A stretch of DNA of 64,000 nucleotides from Polaribacter irgensii 23-P (GTDB lineage Bacteria > Bacteroidota > Bacteroidia > Flavobacteriales > Flavobacteriaceae), in the NCBI RefSeq assembly GCF_000153225.1, contig NZ_CH724148.1, positions 376,640 through 440,639 of the forward strand, given 5' to 3'. Shown here in pieces: positions 1 to 8,574 of the stretch (within the stretch, counting starts at the first letter, position 1; each line of letters begins with the position of its first letter). The notes beneath the pieces are model-generated. The model did no database searches, was not told the origin of the DNA, and saw only the letters and a program-made list of their open reading frames with translations. A program made the translations under genes and the position numbers.

Positions 1-1389
1 AGCCGAGCAAAAGTAGAAAAAATGGCGAGTGGCACAAAAGCGGTCTATGGAATAAATACAGGATTCGGTCCGCTATGCGACGTTCAAATTACCCCTTCAG
101 AAACCAATACATTGCAAAAAAACCTCTTGATTACCCATGCAGTAGGCGTAGGTGAAAACATTGACAAAAAATTGTCAAAAATAATGATGATTTGCAAAGT
201 ACACGCATTGTGCCAAGGTTATTCTGGAGTACGATTGGAATTAATAGAACGTATTATCTACTTCATTGAGCATGACTTATTGCCTGCTGTACCAGAACAA
301 GGTTCTGTGGGTGCCTCTGGAGATTTAGCACCCTTGTCACACTTGTTTCTGCCTATTATTGGTGAAGGCGAGTTTTGGGTAGGTACTAAAATTGTTCCTG
401 CAAAAGAGATATTGGCAGCACATCAGCTAGCAATACTTCCACTAGCAGCAAAAGAGGGTTTAGGTTTAATCAATGGCACGCAGTTTATTCTAGCACATAG
501 CATCACCGGACTTGTAAAAATGGAATACCTATTAGATTTAGCAGACGTATGTGGCGCTATGAGCATTGAAGGATACAAAGGAAGCTCAGCTCCTTTTAGA
601 GAAGAACTACACCGAATAAGACCTTTTAAAGGAAGTATAAAGGTTGCAGAAAGAATGAGAAACCTGTTTAAAGATTCTCAAAATATTACTTCACATGAAA
701 ATTGCGAGCGCGTTCAAGATCCATATTCTATGCGTTGTATACCTCAAGTGCACGGTGCTTCTAGAAACGCATATTCTCATTTATTGGAATTGGCAGAAAT
801 AGAAATGAATGCTGTGACAGACAATCCAATAATCTTGAGTGATACCGAAGCTATTTCTGGGGGTAATTTTCACGGTCAACCGCTGGCAATGGCCTTAGAT
901 TATTGCTCAATTGCCGCTTCAGAATTAGGAAATATTGCAGACAGACGTTGTTATTTATTATTAGAGGGCAAGTATGGTTTACCCCGCTTATTAACAAAGA
1001 GCGGTGGTTTAAATTCCGGATTTATGGTTCCGCAATACACTACAGCTGCTTTGGTTACCGAAAACAAATCTTTGTGCTTTCCCCCTTCTGCAGACAGCAT
1101 TCCAACTTCGTTAGGCCAAGAAGACCATGTTTCTATGGGAAGTATTTCTGGACGACAGTTCAATCAAATTTTAGGGAATTTAGACAAAATACTCGCTATA
1201 GAATTGATGTATGCAGCACAAGCGTTGGAATTTAGGAGACCGAATACCTTTTCTAAAATCATCGAAAAAAACTACAATATCATCAGAGAGCAAGTGGATA
1301 AATTAGAGGAAGACCGCCTTTTAAAAGACGACATTAAGAACATGATTCTATTAGTGCAAAATAAAAAAATTTCTGTAAAATATAACTAG
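1..1389 (+). CDS. hutH: Histidine ammonia-lyase, 5' end cut by window
   Basis: Cytosolic enzyme that deaminates L-histidine to urocanate, the first step of histidine breakdown. The reading frame is open from base 1, and the YGINTGFG block, normally about 50 residues into the protein, lies only a few codons after the ATG at 22. The true start is therefore upstream of the window and the ATG at 22 is internal. The Ala-Ser-Gly triad that cyclises to the MIO cofactor is visible in GSVGASGDLAPLSH (about 313-321). The C-terminal half carries the conserved HGQPLAMALDY block. The stop lies 2 bases before hutU, so the gene heads a hutH-U-I-G operon. Identity is secure; only the N-terminus is missing. 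Confidence 0.97.
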   Translation, partial: SRAKVEKMASGTKAVYGINTGFGPLCDVQITPSETNTLQKNLLITHAVGVGENIDKKLSKIMMICKVHALCQGYSGVRLELIERIIYFIEHDLLPAVPEQGSVGASGDLAPLSHLFLPIIGEGEFWVGTKIVPAKEILAAHQLAILPLAAKEGLGLINGTQFILAHSITGLVKMEYLLDLADVCGAMSIEGYKGSSAPFREELHRIRPFKGSIKVAERMRNLFKDSQNITSHENCERVQDPYSMRCIPQVHGASRNAYSHLLELAEIEMNAVTDNPIILSDTEAISGGNFHGQPLAMALDYCSIAASELGNIADRRCYLLLEGKYGLPRLLTKSGGLNSGFMVPQYTTAALVTENKSLCFPPSADSIPTSLGQEDHVSMGSISGRQFNQILGNLDKILAIELMYAAQALEFRRPNTFSKIIEKNYNIIREQVDKLEEDRLLKDDIKNMILLVQNKKISVKYN

Positions 1390-1391
1390 AT

Positions 1392-3389
1392 ATGACATTT
1401 AAAGAACAAATTCTACAAGGAATTCCAACGATACTCCCCGCGAAAAGAGAATACCCTAAAGATGCAAACAGTGCTCCAAAAAGGAAAGATATTTTATCTG
1501 TTGAAGAAAAAAAATTAGCAATAAAAAATGCCTTGCGTTATTTCCCAAAAGCATGGCATCCAGAATTGGCAAAAGAATTTGCCAATGAATTAAAAAAATT
1601 TGGTAGAATCTACATGTACAGATTCAAACCAGAATATAAAATATACGCACGGCCCATTTCAGAATATCCTGCAGAAACACAACAGGCCGCAGCAATTATT
1701 CTAATGATTCACAACAACTTGAATCCTGACATTGCACAACATCCAGAAGAATTGATTACCTACGGTGGAAACGGCGCCGTCTTTCAAAATTGGGCACAGT
1801 ACCTTCTTGTTGTTCAGTATTTAGCAATCATGACAGAAGAACAAACCTTGCATTTGTATTCTGGACATCCAATGGGCTTGTTTCCTTCGTCTAAAAATGC
1901 CCCAAGAGTTGTAGTTACCAATGGGATGATGATTCCAAATTACTCAAAACCCAACGACTGGGAAAAATTTAATGCACTCGGCGTTACCCAATATGGTCAA
2001 ATGACCGCAGGCTCGTTTATGTATATCGGTCCACAAGGAATTGTACACGGAACCACTATTACATTGATGAACGCCTTTCGGAAAATACTGAAAAAAGAAG
2101 AAAACCCCAATGGAAAAATATTTTTAACCGCAGGCTTAGGTGGTATGAGTGGAGCACAACCAAAAGCTGGAAATATTGCCGGCTGCATTACTATTTGTGC
2201 CGAAATTAACAGCAGAGCAGCAACAAAAAGACACCAACAAGGTTGGGTAGATGTATTAATTGATGACATTGATGCTTTAGTTGAAAGAACTTTAGAAGCT
2301 CAAAAAAACAAAGAAGTAATTTCTATCGCATTTATTGGAAATATTATAAATGTTTGGGAAAGATTTGATGAAGAAAACATTTTCATTCACATTGGATCCG
2401 ATCAGACTTCTTTGCATATTCCATGGACGGGTGGATATTATCCTGCTGACCTCTCTTACGAAGCATCCAATATTTTAATCAGAGAAAACCCTGAACTTTT
2501 TAAAGAAGAAGTACAAGCCTCTTTAATTAGACACGCAAATGCTATTAATAAACACACTAAAAAAGGAACCTACTTTTTTGACTATGGGAATGCATTTTTA
2601 CTAGAATCTTCAAGAGCAGGTGCAGATGTAATGGCAGAAAATAATATCGATTTTAAATACCCTTCGTATGTGCAGGATATTTTAGGACCGATGTGTTTCG
2701 ATTATGGTTTTGGTCCTTTTAGATGGGTTTGTGCATCTGGAAATGGAGACGACTTAGATAAAACAGACGCAATTGCTGCCCATGTCTTAAAAGAGTTGAT
2801 GGAAAATTCACCAGAAGAAATACAATTACAAATGCAAGACAACATCACTTGGATAGAAAATGCGAAATCGAATAAAATGGTGGTGGGATCTCAAGCAAGA
2901 ATTTTATACGCCGATGCAGAGGGACGTGTAAAAATAGCAGAAGCTTTTAATAATGCGATTGCAAAAGGAGAAATTGGTGCCATTATCCTGGGAAGAGATC
3001 ATCATGATGTCAGTGGAACAGATTCCCCTTTTAGAGAAACTTCTAATATTTATGACGGTAGTAAATTTACAGCAGACATGGCAATTCACAATGTTATTGG
3101 AGACAGCTTTAGAGGGGCAACCTGGGTCTCTATTCACAATGGTGGTGGTGTAGGCTGGGGAGAAGTAATAAATGGTGGTTTTGGAATGCTATTAGATGGT
3201 ACCGAAGAGGCAGATGAAAAATTAAAAAACATGCTTTTTTACGACGTTAATAACGGGGTTGCAAGAAGAAGTTGGGCTCGAAATGAAGAAGCTATTTTTG
3301 CAATCAAAAGAGAAATGGAAAGAACGCCAAACTTAAAAATTACATTGCCTAACTTGGTGGAAGAAAATCTATTAAAAGACTTGTTTTAA
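1392..3389 (+). CDS. hutU: Urocanate hydratase
   Basis: NAD-dependent enzyme that converts urocanate to imidazolone-propionate, step two of histidine breakdown. The protein has 665 residues, about 100 more than the proteobacterial form, as I recall for Bacteroidota homologues. Family blocks include YGGNGAVFQNWAQY near residue 125, GLGGMSGAQPKAGNIAG near 250 and the GPMCFDYGFGPFRWVC block near 440 that carries the conserved catalytic cysteine region. The GGGVGWGEVINGGFG stretch is near the C-terminus. It starts 2 bases after the hutH stop, and its TAA shares one base with the hutI ATG (TAATG), so the genes are probably translationally coupled. Confidence 0.97.
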   Translation: MTFKEQILQGIPTILPAKREYPKDANSAPKRKDILSVEEKKLAIKNALRYFPKAWHPELAKEFANELKKFGRIYMYRFKPEYKIYARPISEYPAETQQAAAIILMIHNNLNPDIAQHPEELITYGGNGAVFQNWAQYLLVVQYLAIMTEEQTLHLYSGHPMGLFPSSKNAPRVVVTNGMMIPNYSKPNDWEKFNALGVTQYGQMTAGSFMYIGPQGIVHGTTITLMNAFRKILKKEENPNGKIFLTAGLGGMSGAQPKAGNIAGCITICAEINSRAATKRHQQGWVDVLIDDIDALVERTLEAQKNKEVISIAFIGNIINVWERFDEENIFIHIGSDQTSLHIPWTGGYYPADLSYEASNILIRENPELFKEEVQASLIRHANAINKHTKKGTYFFDYGNAFLLESSRAGADVMAENNIDFKYPSYVQDILGPMCFDYGFGPFRWVCASGNGDDLDKTDAIAAHVLKELMENSPEEIQLQMQDNITWIENAKSNKMVVGSQARILYADAEGRVKIAEAFNNAIAKGEIGAIILGRDHHDVSGTDSPFRETSNIYDGSKFTADMAIHNVIGDSFRGATWVSIHNGGGVGWGEVINGGFGMLLDGTEEADEKLKNMLFYDVNNGVARRSWARNEEAIFAIKREMERTPNLKITLPNLVEENLLKDLF

Positions 3390-4624
3390 TGAATGTGCTT
3401 TTTAAAAATATCAAAGAATTAATTCAGGTTAGAGAAACCCCTGTCACTTTTCTTGCGGGTAAAGAAATGCGAAGTTTACCCACGATTAAAAACGCATTCC
3501 TCTTAGTTAAAGATGGGTTAATTGCAGATTATGGATTGATGAAAAATTGTCCAGACATTGAAATAAAAACAATTGATGCAACCGGTAAAATGATCCTCCC
3601 ATCTTGGTGCGATTCTCACACGCATCTGGTCTATGCAGGAAATAGAGAAGGTGAATTTGTTGACCGAATACGCGGAAATTCTTACCAAGAAATTGCAAAC
3701 AAGGGCGGAGGAATTTTAAACTCAGCTAAAAAACTACAAGAGACTTCTGAAGAAGACCTCTACAACCAAAGTAAAGCTAGATTAGAGGAGATCATTCAGT
3801 TAGGAACGGGTGCTGTAGAAATTAAATCAGGGTACGGCTTAACCAAAGATGCAGAGCTTAAAATGCTGCGCGTTATCAAAAAACTAAAAGAAAGGTATCC
3901 CATACAAATAAAAGCTACTTTTCTAGGCGCACACGCTATTCCTCTCGCATATAAAGACAATAAAAATGGGTATTTGCAAATGTTAATTGCCGACATCCTT
4001 CCTACCATTAAAAGAGAGGGCCTTGCAGACTTCATCGATATTTTTTGCGAAACTGGATACTTCTCTGCTAACGATACACAGCAAATTTTAGAAGCTGGAA
4101 AAAAATACGGTTTGATTGGTAAAATTCATGTGAATCAGTTTACTGCTATTGGCGGAATTCAGGTAGGAGTTAAAAACGATGTATTGTCTGTTGATCATTT
4201 AGAAGAAATGAGAACGGAAGACATTGAAACTTTAAAAAAAACCCAAACAATGCCAGTTGCCTTGCCAAGTTGCTCTTATTTTCTAAGTATTCCTTATACT
4301 CCCGCTAGAAAAATGATCGATGCCGGTTTGCCTTTGGCATTGGCTACAGACTACAATCCCGGCTCTACACCTTCTGGAAATATGAATTTTGTAGTAGCAA
4401 CTGCCTGCATAAAAATGAAAATGACACCAGAGGAGGCTATTAACGCAGCAACTATTAATGGAGCATATGCCATGAGCTTAGAGCGCAAGGTTGGTTCAAT
4501 TACAAGAGGAAAATTGGCGAATTTAATTTTAACAAAAGAAATTAACTCCTATCATTTTATTCCGTATTCTTTCGGAAATCCATGTATTGAAAAAGTTTTC
4601 CTAAAAGGAACAGAAATTAAATAA
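3389..4624 (+). CDS. hutI: Imidazolonepropionase
   Basis: Metal-dependent amidohydrolase that opens the imidazolone ring to give N-formimino-L-glutamate, step three of the pathway. At 411 residues it has the usual length. The metal-binding HxH pair is H77/H79 in CDSHTHLVYAG. Further conserved blocks are KSGYGL near 150, FLGAHAIP near 190, a histidine in KIHVNQF near 248, and ATDYNPGSTP near 325 with the metal aspartate. The start overlaps the hutU stop by one base. hutG follows 8 bases downstream, which completes the operon. Confidence 0.97.
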   Translation: MNVLFKNIKELIQVRETPVTFLAGKEMRSLPTIKNAFLLVKDGLIADYGLMKNCPDIEIKTIDATGKMILPSWCDSHTHLVYAGNREGEFVDRIRGNSYQEIANKGGGILNSAKKLQETSEEDLYNQSKARLEEIIQLGTGAVEIKSGYGLTKDAELKMLRVIKKLKERYPIQIKATFLGAHAIPLAYKDNKNGYLQMLIADILPTIKREGLADFIDIFCETGYFSANDTQQILEAGKKYGLIGKIHVNQFTAIGGIQVGVKNDVLSVDHLEEMRTEDIETLKKTQTMPVALPSCSYFLSIPYTPARKMIDAGLPLALATDYNPGSTPSGNMNFVVATACIKMKMTPEEAINAATINGAYAMSLERKVGSITRGKLANLILTKEINSYHFIPYSFGNPCIEKVFLKGTEIK

Positions 4625-4632
4625 TCACACTT

Positions 4633-5598
4633 ATGAGTTTTTTTAAAGAGTTAAAAGTTGCTTACCAAGCTGGAGATAAAGAGTGGTATTCCGGCCGCGC
4701 TTCTCAACTTGAAAACCAATATTGGCATCAAAGTATTCTCGTCTCTGATCTTGAAAATTTAAAAATTAGCACCACAAAAGGTTTTGGTATTGTTGGGTAT
4801 GTTTGCGATGCGGGTGTCAAAAAAAATCAAGGTAGAATTGGTGCTCAAAAAGGTCCGAAAAGTATCCGAGCTAAAATAGGAAGGCTTCCGATTCATTTTG
4901 AAAATAGAAAAGTTACAGATTTTGGAGATGTAATTTGTCTTGATGAAGATTTAGAAGATTGCCAAAAAGCGCTTTCTAAAACGATTCATAAATTAATCCT
5001 GAACAACATCTTACCCATTGCTATTGGTGGTGGGCATGATATTGCTTATGCCAATTTCAATGGAATTAAAGAGGCGCTAAAAAACGTTTCAGAAAATAAA
5101 ATAGGAATTATAAATTTTGATGCTCATTTTGATTTAAGAGCAGTGGAAATAGCACCAAACTCTGGCACTCCTTTCCATCAAATTTTATCCGAGAATACGG
5201 CTACAAGCTATTTTGCAATCGGAATTCAACAACAAGCAAATACCAAAGAATTATTTGAAATTGCAAGGAAAAGGAAGGTCTCTTATGTTTCAAATTTAGA
5301 GTGTGAAACTTTTGATGAAGCGCTAAAAAGTAAACTTAATAAGTTTCTCAAAAAAATAGACTACTTATATATTACCATAGATTTAGATGGTTTTTCGTCT
5401 GCGTATGCTCCTGGAGTAAGTGCACCTTCTGCACTTGGATTTACGCCTAACTTTGTATATAAAGCCTTGGCTTTTTTACTCCAAAGTAAGAAAGTAATTT
5501 CTTGTGACATCGCAGAACTAAACCCTGATTTTGACATCGACAATCGCACTGCTGATTTGGCCGCAAAATTGGTAGACTACATTGTTCAAAAAGCATAA
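4633..5598 (+). CDS. hutG: Formimidoylglutamase (arginase/agmatinase family)
   Basis: Hydrolyses N-formimino-glutamate to glutamate and formamide, the last step of this hut operon. The arginase-fold manganese ligands are all present: GGGHD (H135), NFDAHFDLR (D163, H165, D167) and ITIDLDGFSS (D250, D252). The length of 321 residues is normal. The arginase superfamily also contains agmatinase and guanidinobutyrase; the assignment to HutG rests on its place as fourth gene after hutH, hutU and hutI. A strong inverted repeat follows directly and ends the operon. Confidence 0.93.
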   Translation: MSFFKELKVAYQAGDKEWYSGRASQLENQYWHQSILVSDLENLKISTTKGFGIVGYVCDAGVKKNQGRIGAQKGPKSIRAKIGRLPIHFENRKVTDFGDVICLDEDLEDCQKALSKTIHKLILNNILPIAIGGGHDIAYANFNGIKEALKNVSENKIGIINFDAHFDLRAVEIAPNSGTPFHQILSENTATSYFAIGIQQQANTKELFEIARKRKVSYVSNLECETFDEALKSKLNKFLKKIDYLYITIDLDGFSSAYAPGVSAPSALGFTPNFVYKALAFLLQSKKVISCDIAELNPDFDIDNRTADLAAKLVDYIVQKA

Positions 5599-5600
5599 AA

Positions 5601-5632
5601 AAACCTTTTAAAAGTTAACTTCTAAAAGGTTT
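5601..5632. terminator. Bidirectional terminator between hutG and rluB-like gene
   Basis: A 14-base inverted repeat with one mismatch (5601-5614 with 5619-5632) and a 4-base loop lies between two convergent genes. A run of T follows on the minus-strand reading and a T-rich stretch on the plus strand, so it can serve both operons. Confidence 0.85.
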
Positions 5633-5654
5633 ATGGTTATTTTTCTTCAAAAGC

Positions 5655-6572
5655 TTACTTCAACATTTGAAGATTACTCAACTCTTGATTGGTTAGTTCT
5701 CTCCATCTTCCACGTGGCAAATTTCGCTTTGTAAGTTCCGCAAAAATCACACGATCCAATTTGCTTACTTTGTACCCTAAATGTTCAAAAATCTTACGTA
5801 CAATTCTATTTCTACCAGAATGTATTTCAATTCCGACTTCCGACTTTGGCTGCCCATCTACATAAGAAACCGCATCGATAAATACCTTTTTTCCCTCAAT
5901 AAGTACCTCTCCGCGTAATTTTTCAAGATCTTTTAACTCTAATTTTTTATCTAAAGAAGCGTGATATAATTTACGCACGTCATGCTTTGGATGTGTTAAC
6001 TTTTTGGCCAACTCTCCATCATTCGTGAACAATAGCAAACCTGTCGTATTTCTATCCAAACGCCCAACAGGATATATTCTTTCTTTTGTAGCATTTGAAA
6101 TTAAATCCATTACTGTTTTTCGACCACGGTCATCGTCCATGGTAGTAATGTAATTTTTGGGCTTATTTAATAAAATATATTTCTTTTGTTCTGGTGTGAT
6201 ACCGGTGCCGTCAAAACGAACTACATCGTCTGGCTGCACTTTGTAACCCATTTCTGTTACCAAGTTACCGTTCACCTCCACACTTCCGTGTTCGATATAC
6301 GTATCTGCCTCTCTCCGAGAACAAACTCCTGAATTGGCAATGTACTTGTTTAAACGAATTCCTGTGGATTCGTCAGACTTGGGACCTTCTTTAATTTTAG
6401 TAAACGTCTTTTTAGGACTGTTTCTACTTAAAGGAGTACTCTTTTTGCTAGATGGCGCACTTTTTCTACTTAAAGGAGTGCTTTTTTTGTTTGACGGTGC
6501 ACTTTTTCTACTTAGAGGAGTGCTTTTTTCACCTTCTTGTCGTCCTCTCGACGAGTTTCTATCTGATTTCAT
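5655..6572 (-). CDS. 23S/16S rRNA pseudouridine synthase, RsuA/RluB family
   Basis: Isomerises a specific uridine to pseudouridine in ribosomal RNA. An S4 RNA-binding domain spans about residues 72-120 (IRLNKYIANSG, CSRREAD). The catalytic domain follows, with the aspartate D173 in PVGRLDRNTTGLLL and the C-terminal HSGRNRIVRKIFEHLGY block. Residues 16-51 are an extra lysine- and serine-rich tail of three near-identical 14-residue units, probably disordered and RNA-binding. The start at 6572 is supported by a TACCTTTG promoter box 14 bases upstream (6587-6594). RluB, RluE and RluF cannot be told apart with certainty here; RluB-like is most likely. Confidence 0.9.
   Translation of the reverse strand: MKSDRNSSRGRQEGEKSTPLSRKSAPSNKKSTPLSRKSAPSSKKSTPLSRNSPKKTFTKIKEGPKSDESTGIRLNKYIANSGVCSRREADTYIEHGSVEVNGNLVTEMGYKVQPDDVVRFDGTGITPEQKKYILLNKPKNYITTMDDDRGRKTVMDLISNATKERIYPVGRLDRNTTGLLLFTNDGELAKKLTHPKHDVRKLYHASLDKKLELKDLEKLRGEVLIEGKKVFIDAVSYVDGQPKSEVGIEIHSGRNRIVRKIFEHLGYKVSKLDRVIFAELTKRNLPRGRWRELTNQELSNLQMLK
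6420..6527 (-). repeat. Tandem 42-base coding repeat, about 2.6 units
   Basis: The N-terminal tail of the pseudouridine synthase is built from a 14-residue unit (STPLSRKSAPSNKK and variants) repeated almost exactly at both DNA and protein level. Such an in-frame repeat can change copy number without breaking the gene. Confidence 0.85.
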
Positions 6573-6586
6573 TATAAAAATTTTTG

Positions 6587-6594
6587 CAAAGGTA
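6587..6594 (-). promoter_or_regulatory. TACCTTTG promoter box for rluB-like gene
   Basis: Exact match to the Bacteroidota TAnnTTTG -7 element on the minus strand. It lies between the UbiA gene stop and the pseudouridine synthase start, so the latter can be transcribed on its own. Confidence 0.55.
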
Positions 6595-6610
6595 GTTATA
6601 TTCTTGAATT

Positions 6611-7528
6611 CTAGTTCAATCTATTGATTACTTTATCTAAAAGCACGGAAGTATCGGAAAATAAAAGGCACAACACACCGATTAACAATAGGAGCTTTAA
6701 AATATTGTGAAGGATCTGATACTCCTTTTTTGTTTTTGACTGCCAAAGATAAAAACCGACAAACAGCAGCACAACAATAGCAAAATAAAAATAATATTTC
6801 ACAAAGCTTTCTGCAGGGGCACTAAATAAAATTGCAATCGGAATGCTTGTGAGAAGCAATACTACTAGCGCTAACTCTTTGGTTTTTTTCTCGCCATAAA
6901 CAACGGGAAATGTACTGTAATTATTTACAATTGCACCCTTTATGTTCTGCAGATCCTTAATTAACTGGCGCACCATAATTACTAAAAACAAAAAACTAGC
7001 GTACACAAATATTATTTTATGAAAATTTCCAAAATACACAAAAACAGCAAAAAAAGGCAAGACAGTTAGAACTGTCGCCGAGATCACTCCTAAAAAAGGG
7101 TATTTTTTTAACTTGTGGGAATAAAACCAAATGGCAAAAATATAACTTGCAAAAAACAAAGAAGCTCTTAAAGAAATTAAAATTCCAAAACTAAAGCCAA
7201 TAAAGTTTAGTAAAAAATAGAGTTTTAATTTGGTGGATTGCTTTACATAATTATCAAAGCTAGCCTTTAAAGGCCTGTTAATTTTATCTGCTTTTACATC
7301 GTAAAAATTATTAATGATATACCCCCCTGCAATGACAAAAACAGAAGCTAAAACCACAAATAGTAATTGAATATCGAATACAACTTTTACTAAGGATTTT
7401 GTAGGGGAAAAAATAAAGATGGCCACTAAATATTGGGCGATGATTAACACCAAAATATTATAAGCTCTTACTGCAGAAAATAAACTGAAAAATTTAAGGA
7501 GTAGTTTTTTTGCTTTTGAAGTACCCAT
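6611..7528 (-). CDS. UbiA-family prenyltransferase (GGGP geranylgeranyltransferase-like)
   Basis: Integral membrane enzyme of the UbiA superfamily that moves an isoprenyl chain onto an acceptor. Eight or nine hydrophobic segments are visible. The first aspartate-rich motif is NNFYDVKADKINRP (D77, D81), and the second region is KDLQNIKGAIVNNYSTFP near residue 190. Flavobacterial homologues are usually annotated as geranylgeranylglycerol-phosphate geranylgeranyltransferase. Its place 8 bases after mevalonate kinase fits an isoprenoid-using product, but the acceptor (glycerol-phosphate lipid, quinone ring or other) is not shown by the sequence. It is probably co-transcribed with mevalonate kinase. 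Confidence 0.82.
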   Translation of the reverse strand: MGTSKAKKLLLKFFSLFSAVRAYNILVLIIAQYLVAIFIFSPTKSLVKVVFDIQLLFVVLASVFVIAGGYIINNFYDVKADKINRPLKASFDNYVKQSTKLKLYFLLNFIGFSFGILISLRASLFFASYIFAIWFYSHKLKKYPFLGVISATVLTVLPFFAVFVYFGNFHKIIFVYASFLFLVIMVRQLIKDLQNIKGAIVNNYSTFPVVYGEKKTKELALVVLLLTSIPIAILFSAPAESFVKYYFYFAIVVLLFVGFYLWQSKTKKEYQILHNILKLLLLIGVLCLLFSDTSVLLDKVINRLN

Positions 7529-7536
7529 AGAGTCCT

Positions 7537-8463
7537 TTAAAATCTATAAACCAATTCTAGCTTATATTGTTTTAAACTTTTTTGGGCTTTTGCAAAATCT
7601 TCTGTAAAACCTAAAATATAACCACCCCCACCAGAGCCACATAATTTTAAATAGTAGTCGTTGGTAGAAATTCCATTTTCCCATACCTTGTGAAAAGCAG
7701 GAGGAATCATAGGTTTAAAATTTGCGAGTACAATTTTAGACAGTGCTTTTACATTGCCAAACAAAGACGCCACATTTCCTTGTAAAAAATCTTCAATACA
7801 GGCATCAGATGTGGTAGAAAACTCTTCACTAATCATTTTTCTAAAACCTTCATTTTTCATCTTATTCATAAAAAGGCTAACCATAGGCTCCGTTTCACCA
7901 ATTTGCTCTGAGTCCAATAAGAAAACGGCTCCTTTCCCTTCCTTTTGAGAAGGAATACCAGCGGGTTCTATGCTGTCTTTAGAATTGATTAAAATTGGCA
8001 AACTCAAGTAACTATTTAACGGATCTAATCCAGAGCTTTTTCCATGGAAAAAAGACTCCATTAATCCAAAAACTGTTTTTAGATTGAGTAACTTATCTCT
8101 GGTCAAATTTTCTAAAATAGTAATCTTATCTGCTGCATACTTGTCGTAAATAGCGGCTACTAATGCACCTGAACTACCAACACCATACCCTTGAGGAATT
8201 GAAGAATCAAAATACATTCCACTTTGAATATCTTCTTTGAAAGCGACGAGATTGAAAGAAACCAAGTCTGTTTTTAAAGCTAACAAATAAGCGTAAAAAC
8301 GGCTTAAATTTAGATTGGACTCCAAAGCAGTTCCAGAAAGATTTTCCGAAGCTTTTAGGGCTCCTCTATACGCATTGTAAGGAATTGCCAAACCTTTAGA
8401 ATCTTTTATAATTCCATATTCTCCGAAGAGTAAAATTTTAGCGTAAAACAAGGGTCCTTTCAT
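7537..8463 (-). CDS. Mevalonate kinase (GHMP kinase family)
   Basis: Phosphorylates mevalonate at the entry of the mevalonate branch to isopentenyl diphosphate. GHMP motifs are present: an N-terminal AKILLFGEYGII, the phosphate-binding loop PQGYGVGSSGALVAA near 90-104, and a C-terminal KLCGSGGGGYILGF near 270. The length of 308 residues is normal. A TATTTTTG box lies 20 bases before the start (8483-8490). The UbiA gene follows and the diphosphomevalonate decarboxylase precedes it by 111 bases, all on the minus strand. No phosphomevalonate kinase is in the window. Confidence 0.88.
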   Translation of the reverse strand: MKGPLFYAKILLFGEYGIIKDSKGLAIPYNAYRGALKASENLSGTALESNLNLSRFYAYLLALKTDLVSFNLVAFKEDIQSGMYFDSSIPQGYGVGSSGALVAAIYDKYAADKITILENLTRDKLLNLKTVFGLMESFFHGKSSGLDPLNSYLSLPILINSKDSIEPAGIPSQKEGKGAVFLLDSEQIGETEPMVSLFMNKMKNEGFRKMISEEFSTTSDACIEDFLQGNVASLFGNVKALSKIVLANFKPMIPPAFHKVWENGISTNDYYLKLCGSGGGGYILGFTEDFAKAQKSLKQYKLELVYRF

Positions 8464-8482
8464 AATTTTTCTAATAACAATA

Positions 8483-8490
8483 CAAAAATA
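8483..8490 (-). promoter_or_regulatory. TATTTTTG promoter box for mevalonate kinase - UbiA
   Basis: Exact TAnnTTTG match on the minus strand, 20 bases before the kinase start. Confidence 0.55.
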
Positions 8491-8574
8491 CGAATTTATA
8501 TGTTAATCTATTCCAATATCTTTTTCTTAACACCAACATTTCTTACCCTTTAACTTGAATAAGCAATGCGCTGT

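Noticed and set aside
6334..6627. Plus-strand 97-codon hydrophobic frame, looks like a membrane peptide with repeats
   Set aside because: It is the antisense of the lysine/serine repeat in the rluB-like gene; its own repeats and hydrophobicity come from that.
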